Shown one piece after another: positions 53,483 to 63,183 of a DNA stretch of 64,000 nucleotides. Numbering within the stretch: the first letter of the stretch is position 1; each line of letters starts with the position of its first letter. The notes under the pieces were generated by a model. It was not told where the DNA came from. It saw only the letters and a program-made list of their open reading frames with translations, and did no database searches. Source of the DNA: Selenomonas timonae (lineage in GTDB: Bacteria > Bacillota > Negativicutes > Selenomonadales > Selenomonadaceae); contig NZ_CP060204.1 of the NCBI RefSeq assembly GCF_014250475.1, positions 496,001-560,000 of the forward strand, in the 5' to 3' direction. The translations under genes were made by a program, and so were the position numbers.

Positions 53483-55600
53483 CTACATTTCCTCCGGCAG
53501 GGGGAACATTTCTCCGTTGTTTCCGATCCCCTGCAGGAATTCCCGCACGCGCGGATAGAAGAATGCACGCAGTTCCGGGCTGTCGATCTCATAGCCAAGC
53601 TCTCCTTCATGCGTGCGCGGGTAGATGGCGACGCATGCTCCTTCGAGATTGACCGTGCCGTCCGTGAGAACCGCCTCCTCCGTATTGAGACGAAGTACAT
53701 GTGTCAGGGAGCGCGCCGCGAGGAAGTAGGGCTTCGTCGGATAGAGCGAGTTACTGAATGCGACCTCACGACCCGTACCGCCGAATATTTTGGGCAGCAC
53801 ACCGTCCACATTTCCGCCGACGGGAAAGCCGAGGAGATGACTGAGTGCAGGGTAGATATCCACCGTACTCGTGAGCTCATCCGCGATGACACCCGCGGGC
53901 ACACCCGCGCCGCGCATCATCCATGCCGCCCCCGTCAGATGCGTGCCCACAATGTCGTGTGGCTCACTGAAGATGGCAACCCCATGATCGGAGTAGAGAT
54001 TCACGAGGTAGTCTTCGGGCGCATAGTGCTGCTCAAGATAGGCGAAGAGCGTACCGAGCGCACGATCCGTATCGCGGATGCTCTGCCAAAATGCACACTG
54101 ACTCACCGCGTTCGGGCGCATATAGGGACTGGGCATAGACGGAGCCTCTGTGACGCGCTCTGCGAGGGAGAGATGCGCCTGTACGCTACTTGGGAGCTGA
54201 TAGAGCGGCGACGGATACGGATGCACCTCGCTTGCGTGAAGCAGGAGAAAATGGTCGATATCGGGAAATGCCTCCAGATGGCGAATGACGCGCTCGACAC
54301 CCTCATAGATCTGTGCGCGGTACATGGAGACAATGAGGCGGTCATAACCGCGCGCAATGCCGTTGTATACCCCGCCTCCAAATCCCATCAGCTGCGCTGT
54401 CGCATAGCCCGCCGTCCGCGCTCGCTCCGAGATCGTCACATCATCGGGACGAAGATCGATGGTGAATCTGTCATTGAAGATGCCGCTGTGCTGCGGATAC
54501 ATTCCCGTCTCGATCGCAGCGATTGACGGATAGGTGTACTCCGCCACGGAGAAGCACTGATCGAAGATCGTTCCCTTCTCAAAAAAACGGTGGGTCTGCG
54601 GCATTTTGTCGGCAAAAGAGTCGCGCAGCACAGTCCAAGGGAGTGCGTCAATGAGGAGGTTTAGCACGAATCTGCGCCGCGTGGGACTGTGCCCGATATG
54701 GATCGGTATACCAACGACAAAATCCTGCGCCGAAGAGAGTGTCGCACTCTGATTCAGACGGAAGAAATTCGGCGTTCCGATGTTCAGCCATGCCGTATCA
54801 TCCAGCTCGTCCGTCTGTATGCGAAGCTGCTGTGCCTCCTGCACATCCAGCAGAGGGAGAACTGTTCCGAGGACGGGGAGGATCACCTCCTCCTGCGGAG
54901 CAAGCTGCAGATCGGCACGCCCTGGCACCTGCTGTGCACGGATGAGATCGAATGTGAAGTCGCCGCCGCCGAAATAGGAGAGACCTGGTGCGTTGCGGAG
55001 CGCGTCGATCTGCCACACGTGATCGCCCTGCATCCCCTGCTCTGCATAGACGCCGACGTAGTAGGGCGGTTCGATGTGGGAGCTGACGGGCAGCGTCTCG
55101 CCGAGAAAAAGCGCGTCGCGCTCGACCAGTCCCTCCTCCGGGTTATAGCCCATGCGCGTGCCAAATGGAGCGTAGGACGGCGCGGACATGGCAATAGAGA
55201 GACGGTCGAGTGCATGTGTGTTCAATGCTGCGCGCGGAAGATTGAGCGCGAGGGGGATGCCGCAGCCGGTCAGATAGCCCTGCATGACGAGCGCATCTGT
55301 ATAGCGGCCGAGCGTCTTGTACGAACGGGCAAGTATCTCCCAGACGGCGGGGCTCATGGGACGGACGCGATAGGATCGCTCGGCACAGAGCGTTGCGGTC
55401 TCCGCATCTCCGTGATGGAGGAGATACTGTGCAGCAAAGATGTCCGCACGCTCGGATTCCGGTGCAGCCTCTCGATATGCCGCGAGCTGCACGAGGAAAT
55501 CATCGTCGTATGCGCCGCGCTCCGAGCGCGCGAGGAGATCGTAAAAGAGCGCAGAGGCGCGCTCGTTATTTCGCCAGAATATGGTGAAATCGTCCGTCAT
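53483..55600 (-). CDS. TPR / alkaline-phosphatase-superfamily protein, tandem paralog 1
   Basis: 705 residues from the ATG at 55600 (GGAAAGGAC upstream), matching the starts of its paralogs; an ATG at 55630 overlaps the upstream stop and adds 10 residues. Residues 1-130 are helical, TPR-like. Residues 130-310 are a beta-rich middle domain. Residues 310-700 have the alkaline-phosphatase/sulfatase fold: Asp318 in LLIDALPW, putative nucleophile Thr356 in AEYTYPSIAAIETGMYP, His460 in ASEVHPYP, and Asp538-His539 in LYSDHGVAIF. No signal peptide or membrane segment, so it is probably cytoplasmic. Operon position suggests it transfers or cleaves a phosphonate or phosphate ester. Confidence 0.8.
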   Translation of the reverse strand: MTDDFTIFWRNNERASALFYDLLARSERGAYDDDFLVQLAAYREAAPESERADIFAAQYLLHHGDAETATLCAERSYRVRPMSPAVWEILARSYKTLGRYTDALVMQGYLTGCGIPLALNLPRAALNTHALDRLSIAMSAPSYAPFGTRMGYNPEEGLVERDALFLGETLPVSSHIEPPYYVGVYAEQGMQGDHVWQIDALRNAPGLSYFGGGDFTFDLIRAQQVPGRADLQLAPQEEVILPVLGTVLPLLDVQEAQQLRIQTDELDDTAWLNIGTPNFFRLNQSATLSSAQDFVVGIPIHIGHSPTRRRFVLNLLIDALPWTVLRDSFADKMPQTHRFFEKGTIFDQCFSVAEYTYPSIAAIETGMYPQHSGIFNDRFTIDLRPDDVTISERARTAGYATAQLMGFGGGVYNGIARGYDRLIVSMYRAQIYEGVERVIRHLEAFPDIDHFLLLHASEVHPYPSPLYQLPSSVQAHLSLAERVTEAPSMPSPYMRPNAVSQCAFWQSIRDTDRALGTLFAYLEQHYAPEDYLVNLYSDHGVAIFSEPHDIVGTHLTGAAWMMRGAGVPAGVIADELTSTVDIYPALSHLLGFPVGGNVDGVLPKIFGGTGREVAFSNSLYPTKPYFLAARSLTHVLRLNTEEAVLTDGTVNLEGACVAIYPRTHEGELGYEIDSPELRAFFYPRVREFLQGIGNNGEMFPLPEEM

Positions 55601-55626
55601 ACGGCCGTCCTTTCCGTCGATTTGGC

Positions 55627-57750
55627 TCATACCTGCTCCGGCAGGGGAAAGCTTTCCCCGTTGCTTGCGATCCTCTTCAGGAATTCGCGCACACGCGGAT
55701 AGAAGAACGCACGCAGCTCCTCACTGTCCACCTCATAGCCTGCTTTACGTTCATGGTCACGCGGATAGATGGCGACCTTCGCCTTTGCGATATCGACCGT
55801 TCCGTCCATTGCGACCGCTTCCTCCGTCTCAAGGCAGAGGGTATGCGTCACCGAGCGTACCGCGAGGAAATAGGGCTTTGTCGGGAAGAGTGAGTTGCTG
55901 AACGTGATCTCACGTCCCGTTCCGCCGAATGCGCGCGGCACAGCGCCGTCGATATAGTCATCCACGGGGAAACCCAGCAGATGTCCCAGTGTCGGATAGA
56001 TGTCCACGGGACTTGTCAGCTCATTTGAGACCACGCCCGTAGGGATGCCTGCTCCACGCATCATCCACGTTGCCCCTGTGAGAAACGGATCCACAATGTA
56101 CGGCTGCTCGCTGAAGATCGAAACGCCGTGATCGGAGTAGAGATTTACAATATACTCATCTGGAGCATAGTTCTGCTCCAAATAGGAAAAGAGCATGCCA
56201 AGCGTCCGGTCAAGCTCCCGCACGCCCAGCCAGAATGCCTCCTGATTCAGGGGACAGGGGCGCAGATACGGGCTCGGCGGGGTCTCGATCGTCTCGGTCA
56301 TGCGTTCTGCAAGCGGCAGACGCGCCTGTGCGGCTGTCGGATATTGGAACATTGGAGAAGGCCAGGGGTGCACATCGGAGGAGTGAACGAGGATGAAATT
56401 ATCAGCATCCCCCATGCTCTCGAGCTGGCGAATAACGCGTTCCATGGCTTCATAGTTCTGCTGTCGATAGGGTGAGATCAGGAAACGGTCATAGCCGCGC
56501 GTTGCACCGTTGTATATGCCGTCGCCAATACCCATGAGATTTGCCGTCGCATAGCCGGCGCTGCGCATCCGTTCAGAGAGCGTCACATAGTCTTCGGGCA
56601 GCGTAACGGTAATCTTGTTGTTGAAGAGTTGACTGTGCTGCGGATACATTCCCGTTTCAATTGTGGCAAAGGACGGGTAGGTATACTCTGCCACGGAGAA
56701 ATGCTGATCGAAGATGAGTCCTTGCGCGAAAAAGCGTGCCGTCTGCGGCATCTGCTCCGCAAAACAGCTGCGGAGTATCTGCCACGGCATCGCATCGGCA
56801 AGAATATTCAGGACGAGACGGGGGCGTGACGATTTTCTGCCCACCGGGATTGGTCGACCTACAAGAAAATCCTGCTCCGAGGTGAAGTCGGTCGACTCAT
56901 TCAGTCGAAAGTAGTTCGGGGTTGCCACGTTCAGCCACCCGAGCTCGTTGATGTGGTCGGTACGCACACGGATGCGCTGCGGATCGCGCATTCCATACGC
57001 GGGGAGCACCGTCCCAATGATGGGGAGCACGACTTCCTCCCCGGGATCCAGTTCAATATGCGCCGCACCCGGGGCACGCTGTGCACGAAGCACATCGAAG
57101 GTGAAATCTCCTGCGCCGAAATATGTAACGCCAAAAGCGTTGCGCAGCGTGTTCAGCTGCCATGCCTTATCGCCCTGAAGACCTTGCTCGGCATAGACAC
57201 CGACATAGTAGAGCGGCGCAATATGCGGTGAGATGGGGAGAAATTCCCCTGCAAAAACACCGCCCTCCGTCGTAATCCCCTTTTCCGGATTATAGGATGC
57301 ACGTGTCGCCATTGGCCCAAAACCCGGACGGGACAGCATGATGGACAGGCGATCGAGCGCCTCCTCTGTAATTGCCTCTGAGGGGTAGTCTTCGACTGCA
57401 ATCGGAACATTATAGAGCTGTGCAGAATGCCCCTGCATGACGAGTGCATCTGCATAGCGTCCGAGCGCCTTGTACGCAGGGGAGAGCACAGACCAGACCG
57501 CATGCTGGACAGGCCGTGCGCGATAGGATCGCTCGGCACAGAGCGTTGCGGTCTCCGCATCTCCATGATGGAGGAGATACTGTGCAGCAAAGATGTCCGC
57601 ACGCTCGGATTCCGGTGCAGCCTTCCGATATGCAGCCAGCTGCACGAGGAAATCATCGTCGTATGCGCCGCGCTCCGAGCGGTCGAGGAGATCGTAGAAG
57701 AGCGCATGGGCACGGTCGTTGTTCTGCCAGAATACGGTGAAATCGTCCAT
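55627..57750 (-). CDS. TPR / alkaline-phosphatase-superfamily protein, tandem paralog 2
   Basis: 707 residues from the second of two adjacent ATGs (57750), with AAAGAGGCT upstream. The N-terminal 90 residues are almost the same as paralog 1 (FLVQLAAYR.AAPESERADIF, LLHHGDAETATLCAERSYR). The middle then diverges, and the C-terminal catalytic fold is conserved: LADAMPW, EYTYPSFATIETGMYP, SSDVHPWPSP, LYSDHGVSIF. It ends PLPEQV and overlaps the next gene's alternative ATG by 4 bases. Closest to paralog 1 over the catalytic domain. Confidence 0.8.
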   Translation of the reverse strand: MDDFTVFWQNNDRAHALFYDLLDRSERGAYDDDFLVQLAAYRKAAPESERADIFAAQYLLHHGDAETATLCAERSYRARPVQHAVWSVLSPAYKALGRYADALVMQGHSAQLYNVPIAVEDYPSEAITEEALDRLSIMLSRPGFGPMATRASYNPEKGITTEGGVFAGEFLPISPHIAPLYYVGVYAEQGLQGDKAWQLNTLRNAFGVTYFGAGDFTFDVLRAQRAPGAAHIELDPGEEVVLPIIGTVLPAYGMRDPQRIRVRTDHINELGWLNVATPNYFRLNESTDFTSEQDFLVGRPIPVGRKSSRPRLVLNILADAMPWQILRSCFAEQMPQTARFFAQGLIFDQHFSVAEYTYPSFATIETGMYPQHSQLFNNKITVTLPEDYVTLSERMRSAGYATANLMGIGDGIYNGATRGYDRFLISPYRQQNYEAMERVIRQLESMGDADNFILVHSSDVHPWPSPMFQYPTAAQARLPLAERMTETIETPPSPYLRPCPLNQEAFWLGVRELDRTLGMLFSYLEQNYAPDEYIVNLYSDHGVSIFSEQPYIVDPFLTGATWMMRGAGIPTGVVSNELTSPVDIYPTLGHLLGFPVDDYIDGAVPRAFGGTGREITFSNSLFPTKPYFLAVRSVTHTLCLETEEAVAMDGTVDIAKAKVAIYPRDHERKAGYEVDSEELRAFFYPRVREFLKRIASNGESFPLPEQV

Positions 57751-57770
57751 CATAGCCTCTTTTCCAAACA

Positions 57771-59924
57771 CTAGGCTGGCCCGCCGAACCACGCGGGACG
57801 CGCTGCGCGCATCGCGGGCCAGAACTCGCCGTTGTTGGCCGTTTCTTTGACAAAGTCCCGCGCACGCGGCCAGAAGAATGCACGCAGCTCTGCGGAGTCG
57901 ATGCGATGCGCTTCCTCGAGCTCATGTCCGCGTGGATAGATGCCGGTGCGCGTAATCATGAAGTCGGCCGTTCCGTCCTCGTCAACGACCTCTTGTGTCT
58001 CCAGGCGCAGCACGTGCTCATGCGTGCGTACAGCGAGCTTATATGTCTGTCCTGGATATTGGGAGGCACTGTACACGGCGTCACGTGTCGTCCCGCCGAA
58101 GATGGCGGGAAGCTGGCCGTCAATATCGTCTGTGACGGGGTATCCGCAGAGTTTTCCAAGGGTGGGGTAAATGTCAATGGAGCTGGTGAGGTCATTGACG
58201 GTCACGCCCTCCGGCACACCGGCACCGCGCATCATCCACGCAGCGCTGGTGGAGCACTCGCTGATGACGTCGATGATGCCCGTCGAGGTGCTTCCGAATA
58301 TGGCAATGCCGTGATCGGAGTAGAGGTTCACGAGGAATTCATCCTCTGTGAAATGATCCTCCAGGTAGGCGAGTAAAAGGCCAAGATTGCGGTCGGTCTG
58401 CTGCAGCCGTTCGAGATACTGCTCCTGATAGATTTTGAGGCTGGGCAAGCGAACGCTTGCCGTGTTTGCATCATGAGGGAAGAACCGCTCCGAGAGAGGC
58501 AGGTGGGTCTCGACGGCGGTATCGAATTTGAATCCGATGGCATTGTACGGATGTATGTCAAGTATATCGAGAAAGAGAAATTGGTCTGCTTCATCGAATG
58601 CCCGGATGTGACGAATTGCGGAGTCCGCGCCAAAGGAGGAGTTCAGTATCCAGGAAGCAGCAATTGCGCGATCGAATCCACGCAACACACCATGAGAAAT
58701 GCCCTGTGTGGATGCTGCCGGAGCCGCGCAGTAGTAGCCGAGCGCGCTCATGCGTTCCGCGATGGTCGGCATGTTCCGCGGGAGCTCACCCCCGGCCTTT
58801 ATGTTGAATATCTGCGTATGATGGGGATAACAGCCGGTCTCGATGGCGGGGTGCGCGGGCAGTGTGTACTCTGAGGTCGAGAAATGCTGATCGAAGATCA
58901 CGCCGCGGGAGAAGAAACGCATGATGTTCGGCATATGTGTCGCCGCATAGGGGCGTGTCGCAGCCCATGACAGACCATCGATGAACAGATTCAGGACAAC
59001 CTTGCGCCGCTGCGGGCTGTGCCCGAGGCGGATCGGAGTGCCCACAGCGTAGGGCGTATCCTCCGCGGAGCGGAGGGCAGTGTCCTCGCTGAGGCGGAAG
59101 TAGCTGAATGCCCATTTGCCGAGTGGAGTTTCCTGCGCGCCGCCCGATGCGGTGGTTACGGAGAGCGGCTGGTTTACTGCAGTTCCAGCGATCGGGATGA
59201 TCGCCTCCGTGCCGGGAGGGAGCTGAATATTCGTTGTGCCGCGCACCTCCGTTGCCTTTTGCAGGTTGAAGAAGAACTCATGATGCTCGTAGCGGGAAAA
59301 CGCATCCGTATGGCGCAGTGCGGACAGCATATGGCTGTGATCGGACAGACAGGAGTTTTCCGTATAAACGGCACTCCAAAAACGTGCGCTGTCGGGCGGC
59401 ATCGTGAGCGGAATCTCCTCGCCGATAAAGATATCGGGACGAAAGTGCAGCGCTCCGTTCTCTAGGCAGGCACGGCCAGTCGAATTGGGCGTATACAGGC
59501 CGTTCCCCATGGCAAGGGAAAGACGCCCCAAGCCCTCCTTTACATCGGTCTCCGGCAGATTGATTACAGGTTTCGGTGCACCATAGAGGCCATAAGCACG
59601 GCCCTGTATTTCGAGCGCCTCCATCTCCCGATGGAGGGCTTTGTAAGCGGCAGCGAGGACCTTCCAGACCTCAAGATTGATGCTGCGTTTTCGATAGGCG
59701 CGCTCACCGCAAATAACTGCGGATTCTGCATCGCCATGCGCAAGTAAATAGCGTGTGGCAAAGATGTCCGCACGCTCGGATTCCGGTGCAGCCTCCCGAT
59801 ATGCAGCCAGCTGCACGAGGAAATCATCGTCGTATGCGCCGCGCTCCGAACGCGCGAGAAGATCGTAAAAGAGCGCAGAGGCATGCTCATCATTGCGCCA
59901 GAATATGGTGAAATCGTCCGTCAT
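57771..59924 (-). CDS. TPR / alkaline-phosphatase-superfamily protein, tandem paralog 3
   Basis: 717 residues from the ATG at 59924; an ATG at 59954 overlaps the upstream stop. The first 75 residues and the 5' flank repeat those of paralog 1 almost base for base. The middle domain is quite different from paralogs 1 and 2 but resembles the remnant of paralog 4 (VYTENSCLSDHS, LGKWAFSYFRL). The catalytic fold is intact: LFIDGLSW, EYTLPAHPAIETGCYP, ILDIHPYN, LYSDHGIAIF. The tail differs (GEFWPAMRAARPAWFGG). Same operon. Confidence 0.8.
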   Translation of the reverse strand: MTDDFTIFWRNDEHASALFYDLLARSERGAYDDDFLVQLAAYREAAPESERADIFATRYLLAHGDAESAVICGERAYRKRSINLEVWKVLAAAYKALHREMEALEIQGRAYGLYGAPKPVINLPETDVKEGLGRLSLAMGNGLYTPNSTGRACLENGALHFRPDIFIGEEIPLTMPPDSARFWSAVYTENSCLSDHSHMLSALRHTDAFSRYEHHEFFFNLQKATEVRGTTNIQLPPGTEAIIPIAGTAVNQPLSVTTASGGAQETPLGKWAFSYFRLSEDTALRSAEDTPYAVGTPIRLGHSPQRRKVVLNLFIDGLSWAATRPYAATHMPNIMRFFSRGVIFDQHFSTSEYTLPAHPAIETGCYPHHTQIFNIKAGGELPRNMPTIAERMSALGYYCAAPAASTQGISHGVLRGFDRAIAASWILNSSFGADSAIRHIRAFDEADQFLFLDILDIHPYNAIGFKFDTAVETHLPLSERFFPHDANTASVRLPSLKIYQEQYLERLQQTDRNLGLLLAYLEDHFTEDEFLVNLYSDHGIAIFGSTSTGIIDVISECSTSAAWMMRGAGVPEGVTVNDLTSSIDIYPTLGKLCGYPVTDDIDGQLPAIFGGTTRDAVYSASQYPGQTYKLAVRTHEHVLRLETQEVVDEDGTADFMITRTGIYPRGHELEEAHRIDSAELRAFFWPRARDFVKETANNGEFWPAMRAARPAWFGGPA

Positions 59925-59950
59925 ACGGCCGTCCTTTCCGTCGATTTGGC

Positions 59951-61354
59951 TCATACCTGCTCCGGCAGGGGAAAGCTTTCCCCGTTGTTTGCAATCTCGC
60001 GCACGAAATCGCGGGCGCGCGGGTAGAAGAACGCGCGCAGCTCTGGGGAATCCATCGCGTAGCCTTCCTCGCGTTCATGTCCGCGCGGATAGATCCCGAC
60101 CTGAGCCTCTGCGAAGTCAACCGTACCGTCATCCTCGGTATAGCCACGCGTCTCAAGGCGCAGCGCATGCGTGTGTGTACGTACGGCGAGCTTGAACGTC
60201 TGTCGCGGGAAGATCGAGAGACTGTAAACTGCGTCTCGTGGGGTGCCGCCGAACACGGCGGGCAGATTGCCGTCGATGTCCTCGGCGACTGGGAAGCCTG
60301 AGAGATGTGCGAGCGTCGGATAGATGTCTGCAATGCTCGTCAGCTCGTCTGCGACCAATCCCTTTGGAATGCCCGCACCGCGCATCATCCATGCTGCGCG
60401 CGTCGAGTTCTCTCCGATGATATCAATGACGCCGCCCGTCGGCGTTGTGAATACGGAATTTCGGCGTGCCCACGGCATAGAGGGCAGCATCTGTGCCCGT
60501 CAGACGGGTTGTCTCCGTGAGGCGAAAATGACTGAATGCCCATTTCCCAAGATATGCTGCTGCGGGCGGCATATGCTCGCTCTCGATCTGCAGCTCCTGC
60601 AGGTACTGTGTTCCTGCGACGGGGAGGATGACCTCCATTCCCTCCGGAATCTCGATCGTCACCGTGCCACGGATTTCTTCCGCACGCTGCAACTGGAACG
60701 GGAAATCACGCTGCATCTTGTCGACAAAGACGGACGAATGACGTATTTCCTCGATGAGGGCACTCTTGTCTGAGAGAAAGGCGTTTTCGACATAGGCACC
60801 GACCCAGTGGCGCGCACATCCTTCGGGTGGTGTCAGCGGCAGATGCTCCCCGACAAACGCGTCGAGGATCATATATAACTCTCCGTCATTCAGTACGGCA
60901 CGCGTCTGTGACAGCGGCGCACCCGTGCCAAGCCCCGTGGCGACGGAGAGGCGGTTCAGCCCCTCGATGCCGCCGCGATGGAGCAGCCCCCCATTGGAAT
61001 CTCCGGCGTGAGATACCGGCCGTGCGCATAGCCGTACATTGTGAGGGCGTCCACCGTGCGCCCCAGCCTTGTGTAGATCTCAGCAAGCAGAGTCCAAACC
61101 ATATAGTTCACGGGGCGTCGGGCATACGCGCGCTCCGCGCAGATGACGGCATTCTCTGCATCACCGTGGTGGAGGAGGTACTGTGCAGCGAAGATATCTG
61201 CGCGTTCTGAATCCGGCGCAGCCTCCCGATAGGCGGCAAGCTGCGCGAGGAAATCATCGTCGTATGCGCTGTGCTCTGCGCGGTCGAGGAGATCGTAAAA
61301 GAGCGCAGAGGCGTGCTCATCATTGTGCCAGAATACCGTAAAATCGTCCTGCAT
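59951..61354 (-). pseudogene. TPR / alkaline-phosphatase-superfamily paralog 4, disrupted
   Basis: Intact relatives need about 2.1 kb; only 1.4 kb remains. The N-terminal frame (MQDDFTVFWHNDE..., from 61354) breaks in a run of six G at 60992-60987, after about 122 codons. The sequence continues in another frame as LLHRGGIEGLNRLSVATG and through the middle domain to LYAVGTP near 60470. There a deletion of about 250-280 codons joins it, out of frame, to TTPTGGVIDIIGE and the C-terminal part ending PLPEQV. The lost part holds the metal-binding Asp, the nucleophile Thr and the DHG motif, so no activity can remain. Confidence 0.85.
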
Positions 61355-61377
61355 TTCTCCCTATCCCCTCACATGGA

Positions 61378-62472
61378 TTACGCGTTCAGCGCATCTTCAA
61401 ACACGCGGAAAAAGCCCGCAATGTCCGTCTCGTCAATCGCACCGAGAGCGCAGAGGCGGAATGTCGCTGAGGTCTGCATCTTGCCCGGATAGATCGTATA
61501 GCCGCGCTCGTAGCAGTAGTCATGCACGCGCGTGAAGTCAAAGTCCGCCGACGGATATGCAACAGCGACCACCAGTCCCGACTGGAGCTCGCGCGGGATG
61601 ACCTCCGTGAGACCGAGCCGTGCAAGCCCTGCGTGGATGGCGTCAATCGTGCGCGTGTGGCGTGCCCATTTTTTCGTTTCGCCCTCGGCAAAATACTCTG
61701 CGAGGGCGCGTTTTGCCGCATAGACGGTCTGCACGGGCGGGGTAAAGCGCATCTCGCCCGTCTGCTCGAATCCCTCGTACTGCATGACGAGGTTTGTGTA
61801 GTACGAGCGCACGGGATACGCCTTTGCTGCATCGAGGACGGATTTTTTTGCGAGCACAAACGAAAGCCCCGTCATGCCCTGAATGCCCTTCTGCGCCGAG
61901 GACATACATACATCGACGTTCATTTCGTCGACGCTGAATGGGATCATGGCGTAGGTTGAGATCGTGTCCGCGATCATGACCGCGCCGTGCGCATGGGCAA
62001 GCGCACCGATCTCCCGTACGGGATTGAGGATGCCCGTACCCGTTTCCTGATGCGTTGTGTAGACGGCAGTGATGTCGGGATGCTCGATGAGTGTGCGCTC
62101 GACCGCAGCGAGATCGGGCAGCCCGTCGATTGGGAATTTCAGGTCGATATGCGGCACAGAGTAGGCACGCGCCATCTCTGCCGCCCGCGCGGAATAGGCT
62201 CCGTTGTTGACAATGAGGAGCTTTCCGTCAGCGGGGATGAGCGAGCTGACGCACGCGTCCATGCAGAGCGTACCCGAGCCGCAGAAAAGGACGGTCGTCC
62301 AGTCCGCAGGATCGGCATGGACAACCTTTAATAAATCCGTGCCAAGTTCGCGCATCAGTGCGCCAAACTCCCGCTCGCGCGGGCAGATGTCGGGGACGAT
62401 CTGCGCCATCTTGACCGTGTCGGTCGTGGTCGCCGGTCCCGGGTTGAGGAGGATATTTCTCTGTATGTTCAT
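61378..62472 (-). CDS. phnW: 2-aminoethylphosphonate:pyruvate transaminase
   Basis: 364 residues. Class V aminotransferase: NILLNPGPATTTDTV start, FCGSGTLCMDACVSSL, THQETGTGILNPV, ADTISTYAMIP and the PLP Lys in SSAQKGIQGMTGLSF. In this operon, with PEP mutase and Ppd, it should run in the biosynthetic direction, aminating phosphonoacetaldehyde to 2-aminoethylphosphonate. Starts 3 bases after the methyltransferase stop. Alanine-glyoxylate transaminase is the close alternative by sequence; context decides. Confidence 0.87.
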   Translation of the reverse strand: MNIQRNILLNPGPATTTDTVKMAQIVPDICPREREFGALMRELGTDLLKVVHADPADWTTVLFCGSGTLCMDACVSSLIPADGKLLIVNNGAYSARAAEMARAYSVPHIDLKFPIDGLPDLAAVERTLIEHPDITAVYTTHQETGTGILNPVREIGALAHAHGAVMIADTISTYAMIPFSVDEMNVDVCMSSAQKGIQGMTGLSFVLAKKSVLDAAKAYPVRSYYTNLVMQYEGFEQTGEMRFTPPVQTVYAAKRALAEYFAEGETKKWARHTRTIDAIHAGLARLGLTEVIPRELQSGLVVAVAYPSADFDFTRVHDYCYERGYTIYPGKMQTSATFRLCALGAIDETDIAGFFRVFEDALNA

Positions 62473-62475
62473 AGT

Positions 62476-63183
62476 TTATTTCCGATACATAAATACGTTG
62501 AATACAAACGGGGTGTTCCAATACCCCTCCATCTCGATGGCGGGGTATTCGATGCAGAGGTTGTGTGCGCGTGCAAAATCCTCGAAGAAGGCGCGGCGGT
62601 AGAAGAACTTGCTGAGCCCCTTGTAGCGCTCATCGTAGTCGGGGATGGTGGCGCGGCGGTAAGCGAGGAAATCCTCCTCCTTCGCCGCATCGTGGAGATC
62701 AATCAGTCCGATTGCACCCGTCGTTTTCTCCAGCATGCGCGTGAGCACACGCGCGGCAAAGTCCTCGCTCGGGAAATAGGAAAAGACGCTGTTCGAGAGC
62801 GCAGCGTCGTATTTGAGCGTGGTATCGAACGCGTCTGCCTCACCGCAGGTCAGCTCGCGTGCCCCGGGGAGTACCCTGCGCGCGGTCTCGACGAGGGTGG
62901 CGGCGTAGTCCGTGCCGCCGACGACGATGCCCTCACGCTGCATGAGGTAGAGGTTCGCTCCCGCGCCGCATCCGACATCGTAGACGCTCATGCCCGGCGA
63001 GAGGTGCAACAGCTCTACAATCCGCCGCCCCTGCATGAGCAGCGAGTCGAGGGGAATGCCGCCGTCCACAACGTCAAATCCGTTGAGGCGCTTCAGTTCG
63101 AGGAATACATCCTGCCAGTCGCCCGAGAGGGCGACCTCCGCTGCCTGCCGCCGGTTCCAGACGGCTTTCCATTCATTGCTCAC
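62476..63183 (-). CDS. Class I SAM-dependent methyltransferase in the phosphonate operon
   Basis: 235 residues from GTG at 63183, which overlaps the PEP mutase stop by one base (TAGTG). SAM-binding motif I VYDVGCGAGAN at about 83-93, then GTDYAATLVETA (acidic loop) and ALSNSVFSYFP (motif IV). Its place between PEP mutase and AEP transaminase suggests it methylates a phosphonate intermediate or AEP itself (for example N-methylation), but the acceptor cannot be read from sequence. Confidence 0.8.
   Translation of the reverse strand: MSNEWKAVWNRRQAAEVALSGDWQDVFLELKRLNGFDVVDGGIPLDSLLMQGRRIVELLHLSPGMSVYDVGCGAGANLYLMQREGIVVGGTDYAATLVETARRVLPGARELTCGEADAFDTTLKYDAALSNSVFSYFPSEDFAARVLTRMLEKTTGAIGLIDLHDAAKEEDFLAYRRATIPDYDERYKGLSKFFYRRAFFEDFARAHNLCIEYPAIEMEGYWNTPFVFNVFMYRK

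Noticed and set aside
53483-61354. True sulfatases for the tandem paralogs
   Set aside because: The sulfatase Cys/Ser-x-Pro-x-Arg motif is absent; the nucleophile position is Thr in EYTYPS/EYTLPA, closer to phosphodiesterase or phosphotransferase members of the superfamily.
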